Part shown: one piece after another, positions 9,949 through 17,252 of the stretch | Numbering within the stretch: position 1 is the stretch's first letter | Layout: the number at the start of each line of letters is the position of its first letter | Virus record (IMG/VR): IMGVR_UViG_3300030389_002117 | Coordinates: 1 to 57,719 of that record | Origin: a virus | Strand: one strand, 5' to 3' | DNA: 57,719 nucleotides | Notes under the pieces: model-generated | Seen by the model: the letters and a program-made list of their open reading frames with translations, nothing else | What the model was told of the DNA's origin: nothing | The model's database searches: none | Translations under genes and position numbers: made by a program

Positions 9949-12670
9949 TATCTATTGAACAATCTACTACAATTACATGAGTTACGGGGAGTTTCATGCT
10001 AGTTCCTTTACTTAATCGCATCCTTGTTCTTTTAGCTCCAAATTTTGTTTTAAGATCTTGAACAAAAGCACTATAGTTAATCTGTTGCTCTCCACACCAG
10101 GCTTTGAGTGGTTTAGGTATTAAGTATGCACGCTGTAAATCAGTTTCGTATCGAGCAACAAGTTTTCCCCTCGGCAAAGATTCAGGGATAACGAGTTCTG
10201 CTGTGCCATCTTCTTGCCCACGAAGATCGTCCGTGCTTTTTATCCACAGCACGTTACCCCAATGTTCGTGTATGTAATCATTTAAAGTTTCTTCCACAGA
10301 TATGCTCATGTCTTCTACTTGCAACTTATTGTCTTTTAACCTCTGTATTGCCCAAGTAAATATTTTTTTGGTATCATAATTTATAAGTCCTACACGTTTG
10401 GCAATGATTAAACCTGTTAAAGTTGCAGATACAAGAATTGACCAGTATCTATTCTCAGCTGTAAGTCCTGCTTTTTCATCAACTCGTATCTGCACATCGG
10501 ATAAAAGTTTTTTCACCGTTTCTAAATTATTCATAATGTATTTCACATATATTTTCCCTGCGTGCCCATAGTTGTTTTTTAGGCAGGCACTAAACACATC
10601 TGTTTCTCCTTTTGTGTCAAAATAAGCACGATTTACACGACACTCCATAATTCTTTGAGCCTCTGCTTTTGGCATTGCTTTTATAATACTTATGCGTTCT
10701 ACCATGCTTGTGTTTCCGGTTGTTACAGCAAGTAAACTCCAAGGTTTACCTCTATGTCGTTCAACATTACTACTTGACGTCATACGACCACGCTGTCTAC
10801 CCCCTGTAAGTTGATATGCTAAATTAGATAATTCTTTACCACTCGTGTTAGTAAGTTCATCCATATAGAGTGGTAGGTTATGATAAACTTCGCCCCTATT
10901 CATCTTTGTGTTATACGTATCCCTCTCGATCATAACTAATTCTTCTGGGCTACCCCACACGGATACGGCGGCTAACATAGCTGTTGTTTTACCCACACCT
11001 GATTCTTTACTATAAATGTGAAGACCCGCACAGTTTATAGGGGACATCTCCATCAGGGGTGACCCGAAAGATGTACCCACTACAAATTGATGGAGTTCAA
11101 ACCCATCTCTGTTATAAAAATTAAGAGTGTCTTTCCAATCTTCTAAAGTTCCCTTGGGTTCAAACGAAGAAAATAAACCCGTTGTAGCCGCAGAGGGCGG
11201 GTTAAACTTCACGTCATCCTTACTAATCTCTTCGTTACCTAATACAAAACTATCAAAATTATCGTCCGTCCACCCGAACTGCCGACGTGCTTCATCAGCT
11301 TTATCTGTCATCTGTAAATGATTCACCCATGTTGTCGTGTATTTCATTATTTCTTCCATTCTCGTTACTGCTATGCCTTGTTCAGACAATTTCTTTCTAA
11401 GTTCTTCTTTTGAAGTAACAGCGGTTAGTTGCACTGTAAACTCCCTGACGCCGTCTTTTGGTAGATGTAATCGCATCACAATCGACTCTCCTAGTTCGAC
11501 ATCATGTGTACGTTTTACAACATATAAATCATTATGATATATTAATTTATCTTCGGGGTCACCATCTGCGTTAAGAAATCTTACATATACCCCTCCATTT
11601 GCTCCTCTGAAATAGGGTTGCGGGTATTTAGGCACTTGGTCACCTGATGATTTTTTTATAGTCTGTCCAAGCATTATCGGAGATGTAATTTTATCACTTT
11701 TATGGTGCATACAATTTTCGCAAAGGTCGGGGTTGTGTTCAAAAAAACGCTCACACCGATAAGGTCCTTTTATCAAATCAACCTTCTCTTGTGTTAATTG
11801 TTTATCGTAACCCTCGTGACCTATAGATATAATGTCTATTGCTTTTTTACTATCTTTACAAAACTTTGCTATAGATAAACCCGCTCTCCAAAGAGGTTCG
11901 CTTACATTTTCTTTGTTTTGAACAATATTCAATAGCTGGGCACAGCCGGTTCCTTTGATTGTTTTTTGTAGTATTTGTTTAAAAGAGTTTTCGTAGTTGC
12001 TATATAGTGCTTCTCGAAAAGCATTTTCTGCTGAATCCACTTTAACAGGTGTAGGTATAATGTTTCCACATATTAATTTAGAAAAATGTTCAAAACCCAC
12101 ACATTTAACATCTTCTTTACCTAATATAGTAACCTGTTTGGGTGTACCCCCTTTGTGGTTGTGTGTTCCAGGCACACGCAACACCCTTGCTGTATCTGCT
12201 GTAACTGCAGGGTCTGCCCTCAACCCATGAGTCACGCATACTTTTTTCAGTTGATTTGCAACGGGTAACCACTCATCAGGGTGAACAGCTTCTTTTAAAA
12301 CCCAGTACACATGTATGCCGTTACCTGAGTTTATCATAACAGGTTTAGGTAAAGATAGTTTAGCTACAAAACTTCGTAAGTCTTTTATAGCGTCTGTTTG
12401 GTTTTCGTAATCTTTGCCTTGCCCACAATCTAAATCTAAGAAAAAAGATTTAAGGCACTTTACATTCTCTTGTTTGCGGTTTTTGTTTGTGCTTAAAGTG
12501 GCTAAACCAAAAAAAGCATTTAATCCTCGGTTATCTAAATTAGTGGTTGCGTGAATAATAGAATCTATTGAGTCATATATTTTCTGAGTACCTCTTCCAC
12601 CATTAAACGCTAAAACACTATAAAACCCATCTTCTCCAAGCACACTCTCCAAAAATGTTTTTGTCTCCAT
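9914..12670 (-). CDS. Primase-helicase: AEP-type primase with C-terminal DUF927-like ATPase
   Basis: A 918-residue protein. The N-terminal 200 residues show AEP primase signatures: FFLDLDCG with metal-binding Asp residues, SGNGIHVYW with a catalytic-type His, and TARVLRVPGTHNHK. A Cys cluster (CERFFEHNPDLCENCMHHK, about residues 300-325) may bind zinc. The C-terminal half has Walker A SGVGKTT near residue 560 and a downstream acidic LYMDEL that fits Walker B, as in DUF927-type helicases. Such fusions prime and unwind DNA at the phage fork. It follows the ssDNA-binding gene, separated by a hairpin at 12692-12727. Domain order is seen; strand polarity and primer type are not known. Confidence 0.85.
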   Translation of the reverse strand: METKTFLESVLGEDGFYSVLAFNGGRGTQKIYDSIDSIIHATTNLDNRGLNAFFGLATLSTNKNRKQENVKCLKSFFLDLDCGQGKDYENQTDAIKDLRSFVAKLSLPKPVMINSGNGIHVYWVLKEAVHPDEWLPVANQLKKVCVTHGLRADPAVTADTARVLRVPGTHNHKGGTPKQVTILGKEDVKCVGFEHFSKLICGNIIPTPVKVDSAENAFREALYSNYENSFKQILQKTIKGTGCAQLLNIVQNKENVSEPLWRAGLSIAKFCKDSKKAIDIISIGHEGYDKQLTQEKVDLIKGPYRCERFFEHNPDLCENCMHHKSDKITSPIMLGQTIKKSSGDQVPKYPQPYFRGANGGVYVRFLNADGDPEDKLIYHNDLYVVKRTHDVELGESIVMRLHLPKDGVREFTVQLTAVTSKEELRKKLSEQGIAVTRMEEIMKYTTTWVNHLQMTDKADEARRQFGWTDDNFDSFVLGNEEISKDDVKFNPPSAATTGLFSSFEPKGTLEDWKDTLNFYNRDGFELHQFVVGTSFGSPLMEMSPINCAGLHIYSKESGVGKTTAMLAAVSVWGSPEELVMIERDTYNTKMNRGEVYHNLPLYMDELTNTSGKELSNLAYQLTGGRQRGRMTSSSNVERHRGKPWSLLAVTTGNTSMVERISIIKAMPKAEAQRIMECRVNRAYFDTKGETDVFSACLKNNYGHAGKIYVKYIMNNLETVKKLLSDVQIRVDEKAGLTAENRYWSILVSATLTGLIIAKRVGLINYDTKKIFTWAIQRLKDNKLQVEDMSISVEETLNDYIHEHWGNVLWIKSTDDLRGQEDGTAELVIPESLPRGKLVARYETDLQRAYLIPKPLKAWCGEQQINYSAFVQDLKTKFGAKRTRMRLSKGTSMKLPVTHVIVVDCSIDNENKAGNIKDT

Positions 12671-12691
12671 AATTATTTCCTAAATTAAAGA

Positions 12692-12727
12692 CACCACGAC
12701 TAAGCTCCCACTTACCCAGTCGTGGTG
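12692..12727 (-). terminator. Hairpin between ssDNA-binding and primase genes (terminator or attenuator)
   Basis: Perfect 10-bp arms CACCACGACT and AGTCGTGGTG enclose a 16-base loop. On the minus strand the hairpin is followed by TCTTTAATTT, only moderately U-rich, so termination is probably partial. That would lower primase-helicase expression relative to the upstream ssDNA-binding protein, which is needed in larger amounts. Confidence 0.6.
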
Positions 12728-12738
12728 AGGTGCTAGTT

Positions 12739-13434
12739 TTATTCGTCGTCATCGTCCCATTCGTCTACAATTTTCGATATTTCATCATCTGTAGATTTTG
12801 TTTCTGGGGGAGGTGTTTTCTTTGCGACCTTTTTTGGTTCTTCTATTTCCTCCTCTTCCACTGCGGTTGATTCGTTACTCTTAAACATATCGGAGTCGTT
12901 TTCCATAGTAAAGCCATCTTCAACAACATCGAATGGATTTTTGTCTTCTAATGGAATATACTTAACAACTTGCACACCTTTTAATCGAAGATTCACACTC
13001 TCTTTCCCATACCCTTTATAAGGATTAAAAGTTACGGCAATGTTTACAGTGCTACCTGTTGTTAATAGAAAATCTTCCGGCAATCTTGTACCTTTAGAAT
13101 CTACTTGCAGTGGAGGTGACGTTTTTTGTTTGTTATACGCACCTTTTAAGTTTGCTTTGTACAAATATGTGCCTTCGTCTTCTTTAGTAAAAAGACCTTG
13201 CCTTTCCAACCTATCACCCCATTTTTCTTTTTTATTGGCTTGATAAGAAGCTTGCATTGCTTTGTACAAAGCTTTTGCAGTGGGTTCGTCCATACGAAAA
13301 GAAATCGAATAACTTGCTCCGTCATCTAAAGCGTTGCAAGGCATTGATCGGTTTAATTTTTCGTCAAACTTGTACGGCTGGTTTATTTTTGGATATAAAG
13401 CCGTTACATTTTTTATTATATATGATTCCATCAC
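12739..13434 (-). CDS. Single-stranded DNA-binding protein (DUF2815 / T7 gp2.5-like)
   Basis: A 231-residue protein. The N-terminal two thirds fit an OB-fold phage ssDNA-binding protein of the DUF2815/gp2.5 type, with phrases such as FNPYKGYGKESVNLRLKGVQ. The last 60 residues are a flexible acidic region ending in DEWDDDDE. Acidic C-terminal tips like this recruit polymerase and helicase in known phage SSBs. It coats ssDNA at the fork and in recombination. The next gene downstream is the primase-helicase. The family call is from sequence style and tail, not a profile search. Confidence 0.75.
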   Translation of the reverse strand: MMESYIIKNVTALYPKINQPYKFDEKLNRSMPCNALDDGASYSISFRMDEPTAKALYKAMQASYQANKKEKWGDRLERQGLFTKEDEGTYLYKANLKGAYNKQKTSPPLQVDSKGTRLPEDFLLTTGSTVNIAVTFNPYKGYGKESVNLRLKGVQVVKYIPLEDKNPFDVVEDGFTMENDSDMFKSNESTAVEEEEIEEPKKVAKKTPPPETKSTDDEISKIVDEWDDDDE

Positions 13435-13446
13435 ATTCTCCTTTTA

Positions 13447-13719
13447 TTATATATTTTCATCTAAGGCTTCAAAAAAATCTGGTTGTTCTGATTCTTTTTT
13501 AACTAAAACTGTATCCATAGATGTATCTATTTTACTATCTTCACTTTTTACTTTTACTAAAGCAGAGGTTACATCACTAATCCTAAAACGTAACACGTTG
13601 TTAATAGATATGTATGTATCTTCTGGTATATATTTCTGACGTATCCAACCACGCACGGTCGAAATGGACACACTAAAGTGTTTAGCTACGTCTTCAATCG
13701 TTACATAAGGTTCATTCAT
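13447..13719 (-). CDS. Small MerR/excisionase-like helix-turn-helix protein
   Basis: A 90-residue protein with an N-terminal winged-HTH of the excisionase/MerR class (residues about 5-50: VTIEDVAKHFSVSISTVRGW followed by RQKYIP). The rest is a charged, likely disordered tail (residues 50-90). It is the clearest small HTH regulator of this class in the window, so it is a candidate for binding the repeated GTAAC palindromes, but nothing in the sequence proves that. Such proteins act as transcription regulators, or as excisionases when an integrase is present; none is seen here. Its stop-start junction with the upstream gene is tight. Confidence 0.75.
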   Translation of the reverse strand: MNEPYVTIEDVAKHFSVSISTVRGWIRQKYIPEDTYISINNVLRFRISDVTSALVKVKSEDSKIDTSMDTVLVKKESEQPDFFEALDENI

Positions 13720-14114
13720 TATTTCTTCCTAACACTTACGACACGTTCCTTTTCAATATTAAGTGAGTTTGGAACTCTGTCTGGGTTTTCTTCTAAGAAC
13801 TGTTTCATGTTACTTTTGTTTATACGCTTATCGAGAAGCTCTGGCACGTCATGCTCTTTAATAAAATTGTGCATGGATTCCCAGTCATCTACCCAATAAT
13901 TCGTTTTCTCTGAAACAAAAAATATACCTTCAACAGTCTTTACACTTGTTTGTCTTGTTTCGTCACAAAAGTCTAACATTGCATGTTTAATCTTTTCTTG
14001 TTGACGTAACAAAACGCCGTCCTCTTCTTTATACTTACTCGATAAAGCGGCACGTTCTGCTCGTATTTTGATGTAAGCTTTTGTTAGCTTATCTGGCGTT
14101 ATATTCTTTTTCAT
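13719..14114 (-). CDS. Conserved-looking phage protein of unknown function
   Basis: A 131-residue protein, mostly helical and charged. The N-terminal half looks like a coiled coil (KAYIKIRAERAALSSKYKEE). The C-terminal half has the phrase YWVDDWESMHNFIKEHDVPE followed by LLDKRINKSNMKQFLEE, a pattern I associate with small replication-region proteins of podoviruses without an assigned role. It lies between the SNF2 helicase and the HTH gene, behind a possible internal promoter at 14140-14168. No catalytic motif is seen. Confidence 0.65.
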   Translation of the reverse strand: MKKNITPDKLTKAYIKIRAERAALSSKYKEEDGVLLRQQEKIKHAMLDFCDETRQTSVKTVEGIFFVSEKTNYWVDDWESMHNFIKEHDVPELLDKRINKSNMKQFLEENPDRVPNSLNIEKERVVSVRKK

Positions 14115-14139
14115 AACATTCTCCCGTTTTATATAATTA

Positions 14140-14168
14140 TATATAAGGGTGTTTAATTACTTAGTCAA
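14140..14168 (-). promoter_or_regulatory. Possible internal sigma70-type promoter for the SSB/primase genes
   Basis: On the minus strand TTGACT (14168-14163) is followed after 17 bases by TATATA (14145-14140), with further TATAAT-like sequence just downstream. It overlaps the end of the helicase gene and lies 26 bases before the start of the gene at 14114. The spacing and -35 match are good but the region is AT-rich, so chance matches are possible. Confidence 0.35.
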
Positions 14169-15696
14169 GTATTTCTTTGTATAAATCTATTAATTTTGTG
14201 TGTACGTCTATTCTTCTATCTAATAACCTGTAAACGTGTTTTTCTGCAGCAGATCCTTGTAACTGAACAACTGTACACTTATGTTTCTGTCCTGACCTAT
14301 GCACTCTGGCATTTGCTTGGTCGTATGTTTCTAAAGAACTTGTTGGACCCCACCACACAACTGTATTGGCGGCGGTCAAAGTTACTCCATGCGATGCGGC
14401 TTGCGGTTGAATAACTAAGACTTTTGGGTCTGATGATTCTTGAAAACTTTTAAATATGGCTGTTCTTTTATGAGCTGACACGTCTCCTCGAATAACATCA
14501 GTAGTTATTCCCTCTAGTCTTAACTTCTTTGTAAGTATATCTATGACGTGCTTAAAAGGCACAAACACTAATATCTTTTGGCTTGACTCATCAATCACTT
14601 CTCGCAAGACTTTATATCGGTGCTTTATGTCGAACTCTAACACGTCGCCGTCATCCGTGTATACGGCACCCGCAGATAGTTGTAGTAACTTGTTAAGGCT
14701 TACTGCGGCATTCATAGCTGTAACTTGTTCTCCTGTGATGTCCATGACCATTTTATCTTTGAGTTGTTTATAATATTTTTTCTGTTGAGCTGTCAGCTCC
14801 ACAGACCGTTTGGAAAAAACCATATCGGGTAAGTCCAAGCACTCTTCTTTTGTAAAACGTATAGCGGGTTGTAAAGCTCTAAACACCGTGTCTGTTGCTG
14901 TTTCACGCACCTTCCATGTAAATTGAGATACTTTAAACATTAACATGTCTTTAAATGACCCAAAGAACCGAGGTACACCGTTTGGGTTAACAAGTTTAGC
15001 TAAACCGTATGCGTCCACGGGACTTTGTGCAGCCGGTGTACCCGTCATCATCCACAACCACGTATTCTCGGACATAAGTAATCTTAAATTTTTCCAACGA
15101 GTTGTTCGAACATTTTTATAGTGTGTAGCTTCATCTACAATAATTAAATCAAAGCCTCCTTTTTGTAGCTCATCACGCACAACACCTATGCCATCATAAT
15201 TAATAATCACATATTCTTTGCCTTCTTTAATTATGTTCTTTCTCTTTTCAGATGAGCCATACGCAACAGAAACAGTTCTATGCGTTGCAAAAGTAAACAA
15301 GTCATCACGCCAAGCACTATCCATAATTGATAAGGGGCAGACCACTAGCACCCGTTTGATTGCACCTTGCTTCAGTAAATAGTCAGACGCCCAGATTGCA
15401 CTCGCTGTTTTACCTGTGCCTTGCTCGTTAAAACAAAACGCTCTTTTGTTTAAAGTAAGAAACGAAGCTGTTGATATTTGGTGTTTAAAAGGTTTGTGTT
15501 GACCTGTCCACACGTAGTTTTTTTCTATAGGTGAAGGAGCTTTAATATTCAATGCGTTAAGGCTCATTGCTTCATGTAGTCCCCAGTTTACAAGCACATT
15601 GTTATTACTTATTATTTTACTTTTTGGGATATTGTTTACAACTCTGTCAGGGTCACGTAGTTTGAATAACAAAGCTTTGTTATCTATAATCTGCAT
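14161..15696 (-). CDS. SNF2-family DEAD-like helicase/translocase
   Basis: A 511-residue protein with the full SF2/SNF2 motif series: motif I NEQGTGKT (about residues 86-93), motif II DEAT (about 188), motif III MTGTP (about 218), and motif VI QANARVHRSGQ near residue 470. It should couple ATP hydrolysis to translocation on double-stranded DNA. Phage SNF2 proteins of this length often sit in replication modules and may aid replication, recombination or removal of host proteins from DNA. Its start follows GAGAGAGA at good spacing, and a small basic gene lies directly upstream. Confidence 0.9.
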   Translation of the reverse strand: MQIIDNKALLFKLRDPDRVVNNIPKSKIISNNNVLVNWGLHEAMSLNALNIKAPSPIEKNYVWTGQHKPFKHQISTASFLTLNKRAFCFNEQGTGKTASAIWASDYLLKQGAIKRVLVVCPLSIMDSAWRDDLFTFATHRTVSVAYGSSEKRKNIIKEGKEYVIINYDGIGVVRDELQKGGFDLIIVDEATHYKNVRTTRWKNLRLLMSENTWLWMMTGTPAAQSPVDAYGLAKLVNPNGVPRFFGSFKDMLMFKVSQFTWKVRETATDTVFRALQPAIRFTKEECLDLPDMVFSKRSVELTAQQKKYYKQLKDKMVMDITGEQVTAMNAAVSLNKLLQLSAGAVYTDDGDVLEFDIKHRYKVLREVIDESSQKILVFVPFKHVIDILTKKLRLEGITTDVIRGDVSAHKRTAIFKSFQESSDPKVLVIQPQAASHGVTLTAANTVVWWGPTSSLETYDQANARVHRSGQKHKCTVVQLQGSAAEKHVYRLLDRRIDVHTKLIDLYKEILD

Positions 15697-15712
15697 TTTC
15701 TCTCTCTTAAAT

Positions 15713-15841
15713 TTATTTTTTCTTTTTCTTTTTTGCTTTGCTAGGAAGAATGCCTTTGTTTACTGCTCTGGCTCTTTCACTAAAACCTAACTTCTTACCT
15801 TGCTTTACTTTTTTTCTAATTGTTTCTAATTTAGCGACCAT
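15713..15841 (-). CDS. 42-residue Lys-rich small protein
   Basis: The minus-strand frame reads MVAKLETIRKKVKQGKK, then LGFSERARAVNKGI and a C-terminal run of Lys, ending at TAA 15713-15715. It fits the 17-base-offset gap between the SNF2 helicase and the next basic gene without large overlap. It is one of a set of small, very basic proteins in this genome that probably bind nucleic acid. No family is recognised, and existence is supported only by position and coding style. Confidence 0.55.
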   Translation of the reverse strand: MVAKLETIRKKVKQGKKLGFSERARAVNKGILPSKAKKKKKK

Positions 15842-15842
15842 A

Positions 15843-16130
15843 TTATTTTTTCCCTCGTTTTGCCCTCAACCTCTCTTTTGCCCTCTTGGCTATTTGTGCT
15901 TGTTCGGTTTTACCAGATACTTTTGCTCTTTGTTCCATAACCGTAAGTATCTGTATTTTCCGTGCAAAAGGTTTGTTTACGTTCATCACCTTCCTTGCCG
16001 TATCTCTTGCGTCTTGAACAGTTGCATATTTAATACCTACTGTATCTTTAGGATTCTCGTCTGTATAAAGTCTGCGACCAGAACCTTTGGGTTTTTTACC
16101 CGTACCTACTTTTGGGTCTTTTTTCTTCAT
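15843..16130 (-). CDS. Small basic phage protein (DUF6321-like)
   Basis: A 95-residue protein. It contains the phrases KPKGSGRRLYTDENPKDTVG and ARKIQILTVMEQRAKVSG, which I recognise from small basic proteins of marine phages in the DUF6321 style. It is rich in Lys and Arg at both ends and predicted helical in the second half. It belongs to a run of three basic genes (15713-16375) between helicase and RecB-like nuclease. DNA binding is likely; the role is unknown. Confidence 0.7.
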   Translation of the reverse strand: MKKKDPKVGTGKKPKGSGRRLYTDENPKDTVGIKYATVQDARDTARKVMNVNKPFARKIQILTVMEQRAKVSGKTEQAQIAKRAKERLRAKRGKK

Positions 16131-16375
16131 TTTTTCTTTTTCCTTCCATTTCTGGCACGGTTCTTTGAAGGACTTTCTAGCCTTGTGCCGTCCTTGTTAG
16201 AACCACCTTTACTTAACATCTTATTGTGTGATACATCTTTACCTTTTCGGCTAATTCCCTTTTTATCGTATGCACGTCTAGCACGTTGACGCTCCATGCG
16301 ATCTGGATGTTCACCACGTTTTTTCTGTTGTTGATATTCTTTTTTGTAGGGTCTAGGGGATTTAGTGTATGCCAT
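16127..16375 (-). CDS. 82-residue basic protein with HNH-like pattern
   Basis: A Lys/Arg-rich protein overlapping both neighbours by a few bases. The C-terminal half reads VSHNKMLSKGGSNKDGTRLE and then SPSKNRARNG. The order His, Gly-Gly-Ser-Asn, Leu, Asn-Arg follows the layout of an HNH beta-beta-alpha metal module, but the usual first His/Asp pair and the zinc Cys residues are missing. It may be a degenerate HNH fold or a plain DNA-binding protein. The gene call is firm from the tight overlaps; the HNH reading is inference. Confidence 0.65.
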   Translation of the reverse strand: MAYTKSPRPYKKEYQQQKKRGEHPDRMERQRARRAYDKKGISRKGKDVSHNKMLSKGGSNKDGTRLESPSKNRARNGRKKKK

Positions 16376-17040
16376 CAGTTACTCCCATTATGTACACATT
16401 CGAGAACGGCACAATGGTTTCTACATAAACCACTTGGACGTGCGTTCCATATATCTTCTTCGTAAGCGACTTCCATGCGTTTATAATTCGCTATCCATTT
16501 ATCGCACAAATCTTGAATCATGTCATCTGTATATTTATGTTTGATGAGTTTTTTTGCGACAACGAACAACAACCCCGCATGTATTTTTGTTACTTGAGGG
16601 AAGTGTTTAAACGTGGCAATCGCCATCAATTCTAACTGCCCTTTATCTGCATACTTTGCAGATTTACTTGTTTTATAGTCTACAACAAATGCTTTACTAT
16701 TATTTATAATTATCAGGTCTGCTATCCCCCTCCACCAAACTTCTTTCGCTTTAAAGGTGCATGGTTCTAAATCGTCCGTAAGTCCCATGCGAACTTCTGT
16801 TAACTTCTTACCTTGCTTTGAATTTAGTGGTTTTAACAGCTTATCCATAAAGATGTATTTGTCAGGAACTGGTTTCCCATCACGAATATATTCTTCAGCA
16901 ACGAGATGAACTTTTGTTCCGTAGTCCATAGCTTCAGTATACCCTTGTTTATAATCTTTTGCTATTCGCAAATGATAAAACTGTTTGGGACATTGCTCAA
17001 ACGACTTTATAGAACTATATGACCATGGAGTTATACTCAT
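16375..17040 (-). CDS. RecB/Cas4-like PD-(D/E)XK exonuclease
   Basis: A 221-residue protein with the hallmarks of the PDDEXK_1/Cas4 group. SSIKSFEQCPKQFYH lies near the N-terminus (Cys17), GTKVHLVAEEYI is the RecB-type helix, and GIADLIII followed by VVDYKTSK holds the catalytic Asp and Asp-x-Lys. Three more Cys lie near the C-terminus (206, 210, 215), so with Cys17 an iron-sulfur cluster as in Cas4 and AddB is possible. Likely substrate is DNA ends, for recombination or host DNA degradation. It is translationally coupled to its neighbours by 1-4 base overlaps. Confidence 0.85.
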   Translation of the reverse strand: MSITPWSYSSIKSFEQCPKQFYHLRIAKDYKQGYTEAMDYGTKVHLVAEEYIRDGKPVPDKYIFMDKLLKPLNSKQGKKLTEVRMGLTDDLEPCTFKAKEVWWRGIADLIIINNSKAFVVDYKTSKSAKYADKGQLELMAIATFKHFPQVTKIHAGLLFVVAKKLIKHKYTDDMIQDLCDKWIANYKRMEVAYEEDIWNARPSGLCRNHCAVLECVHNGSN

Positions 17041-17252
17041 GTACCTTTTGGTCTCCCATATATTTTTTTCCTGACATCAACCACATCACGCCTTCTACCT
17101 TTTTTATTGCAGTAAACTTCGTCATACTCCCTTCTTTCAAAAGGAGCAGGTATATTTAAACGATAAAGCCAATCATCAACTTCTTCGTCTAAAATTGATA
17201 TGTCTTGCCACCCAGTTTCGTATTCGTCATTTGCTTCTTTAAAAGTGCTCAT
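17037..17252 (-). CDS. 71-residue hypothetical protein next to DNA polymerase
   Basis: An acidic N-terminal half (WQDISILDEEVDDWLYRLN) and a basic C-terminal half (KKGRRRDVVDVRKKIYGRPK). It overlaps the polymerase stop and the nuclease start by four bases on each side, strong support for a real, translationally coupled gene. No family is recognised. A polymerase or nuclease accessory role is possible from location only. Confidence 0.65.
   Translation of the reverse strand: MSTFKEANDEYETGWQDISILDEEVDDWLYRLNIPAPFERREYDEVYCNKKGRRRDVVDVRKKIYGRPKGT

Noticed and set aside
9731-9958. 75-residue plus-strand frame
   Set aside because: Runs against the leftward gene at 9715-9948, lacks a ribosome site, and lies beyond the terminator of the rightward operon.
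13447-13719. Excisionase implying an integrated prophage
   Set aside because: No integrase or attachment site found; the small HTH protein more likely regulates transcription.
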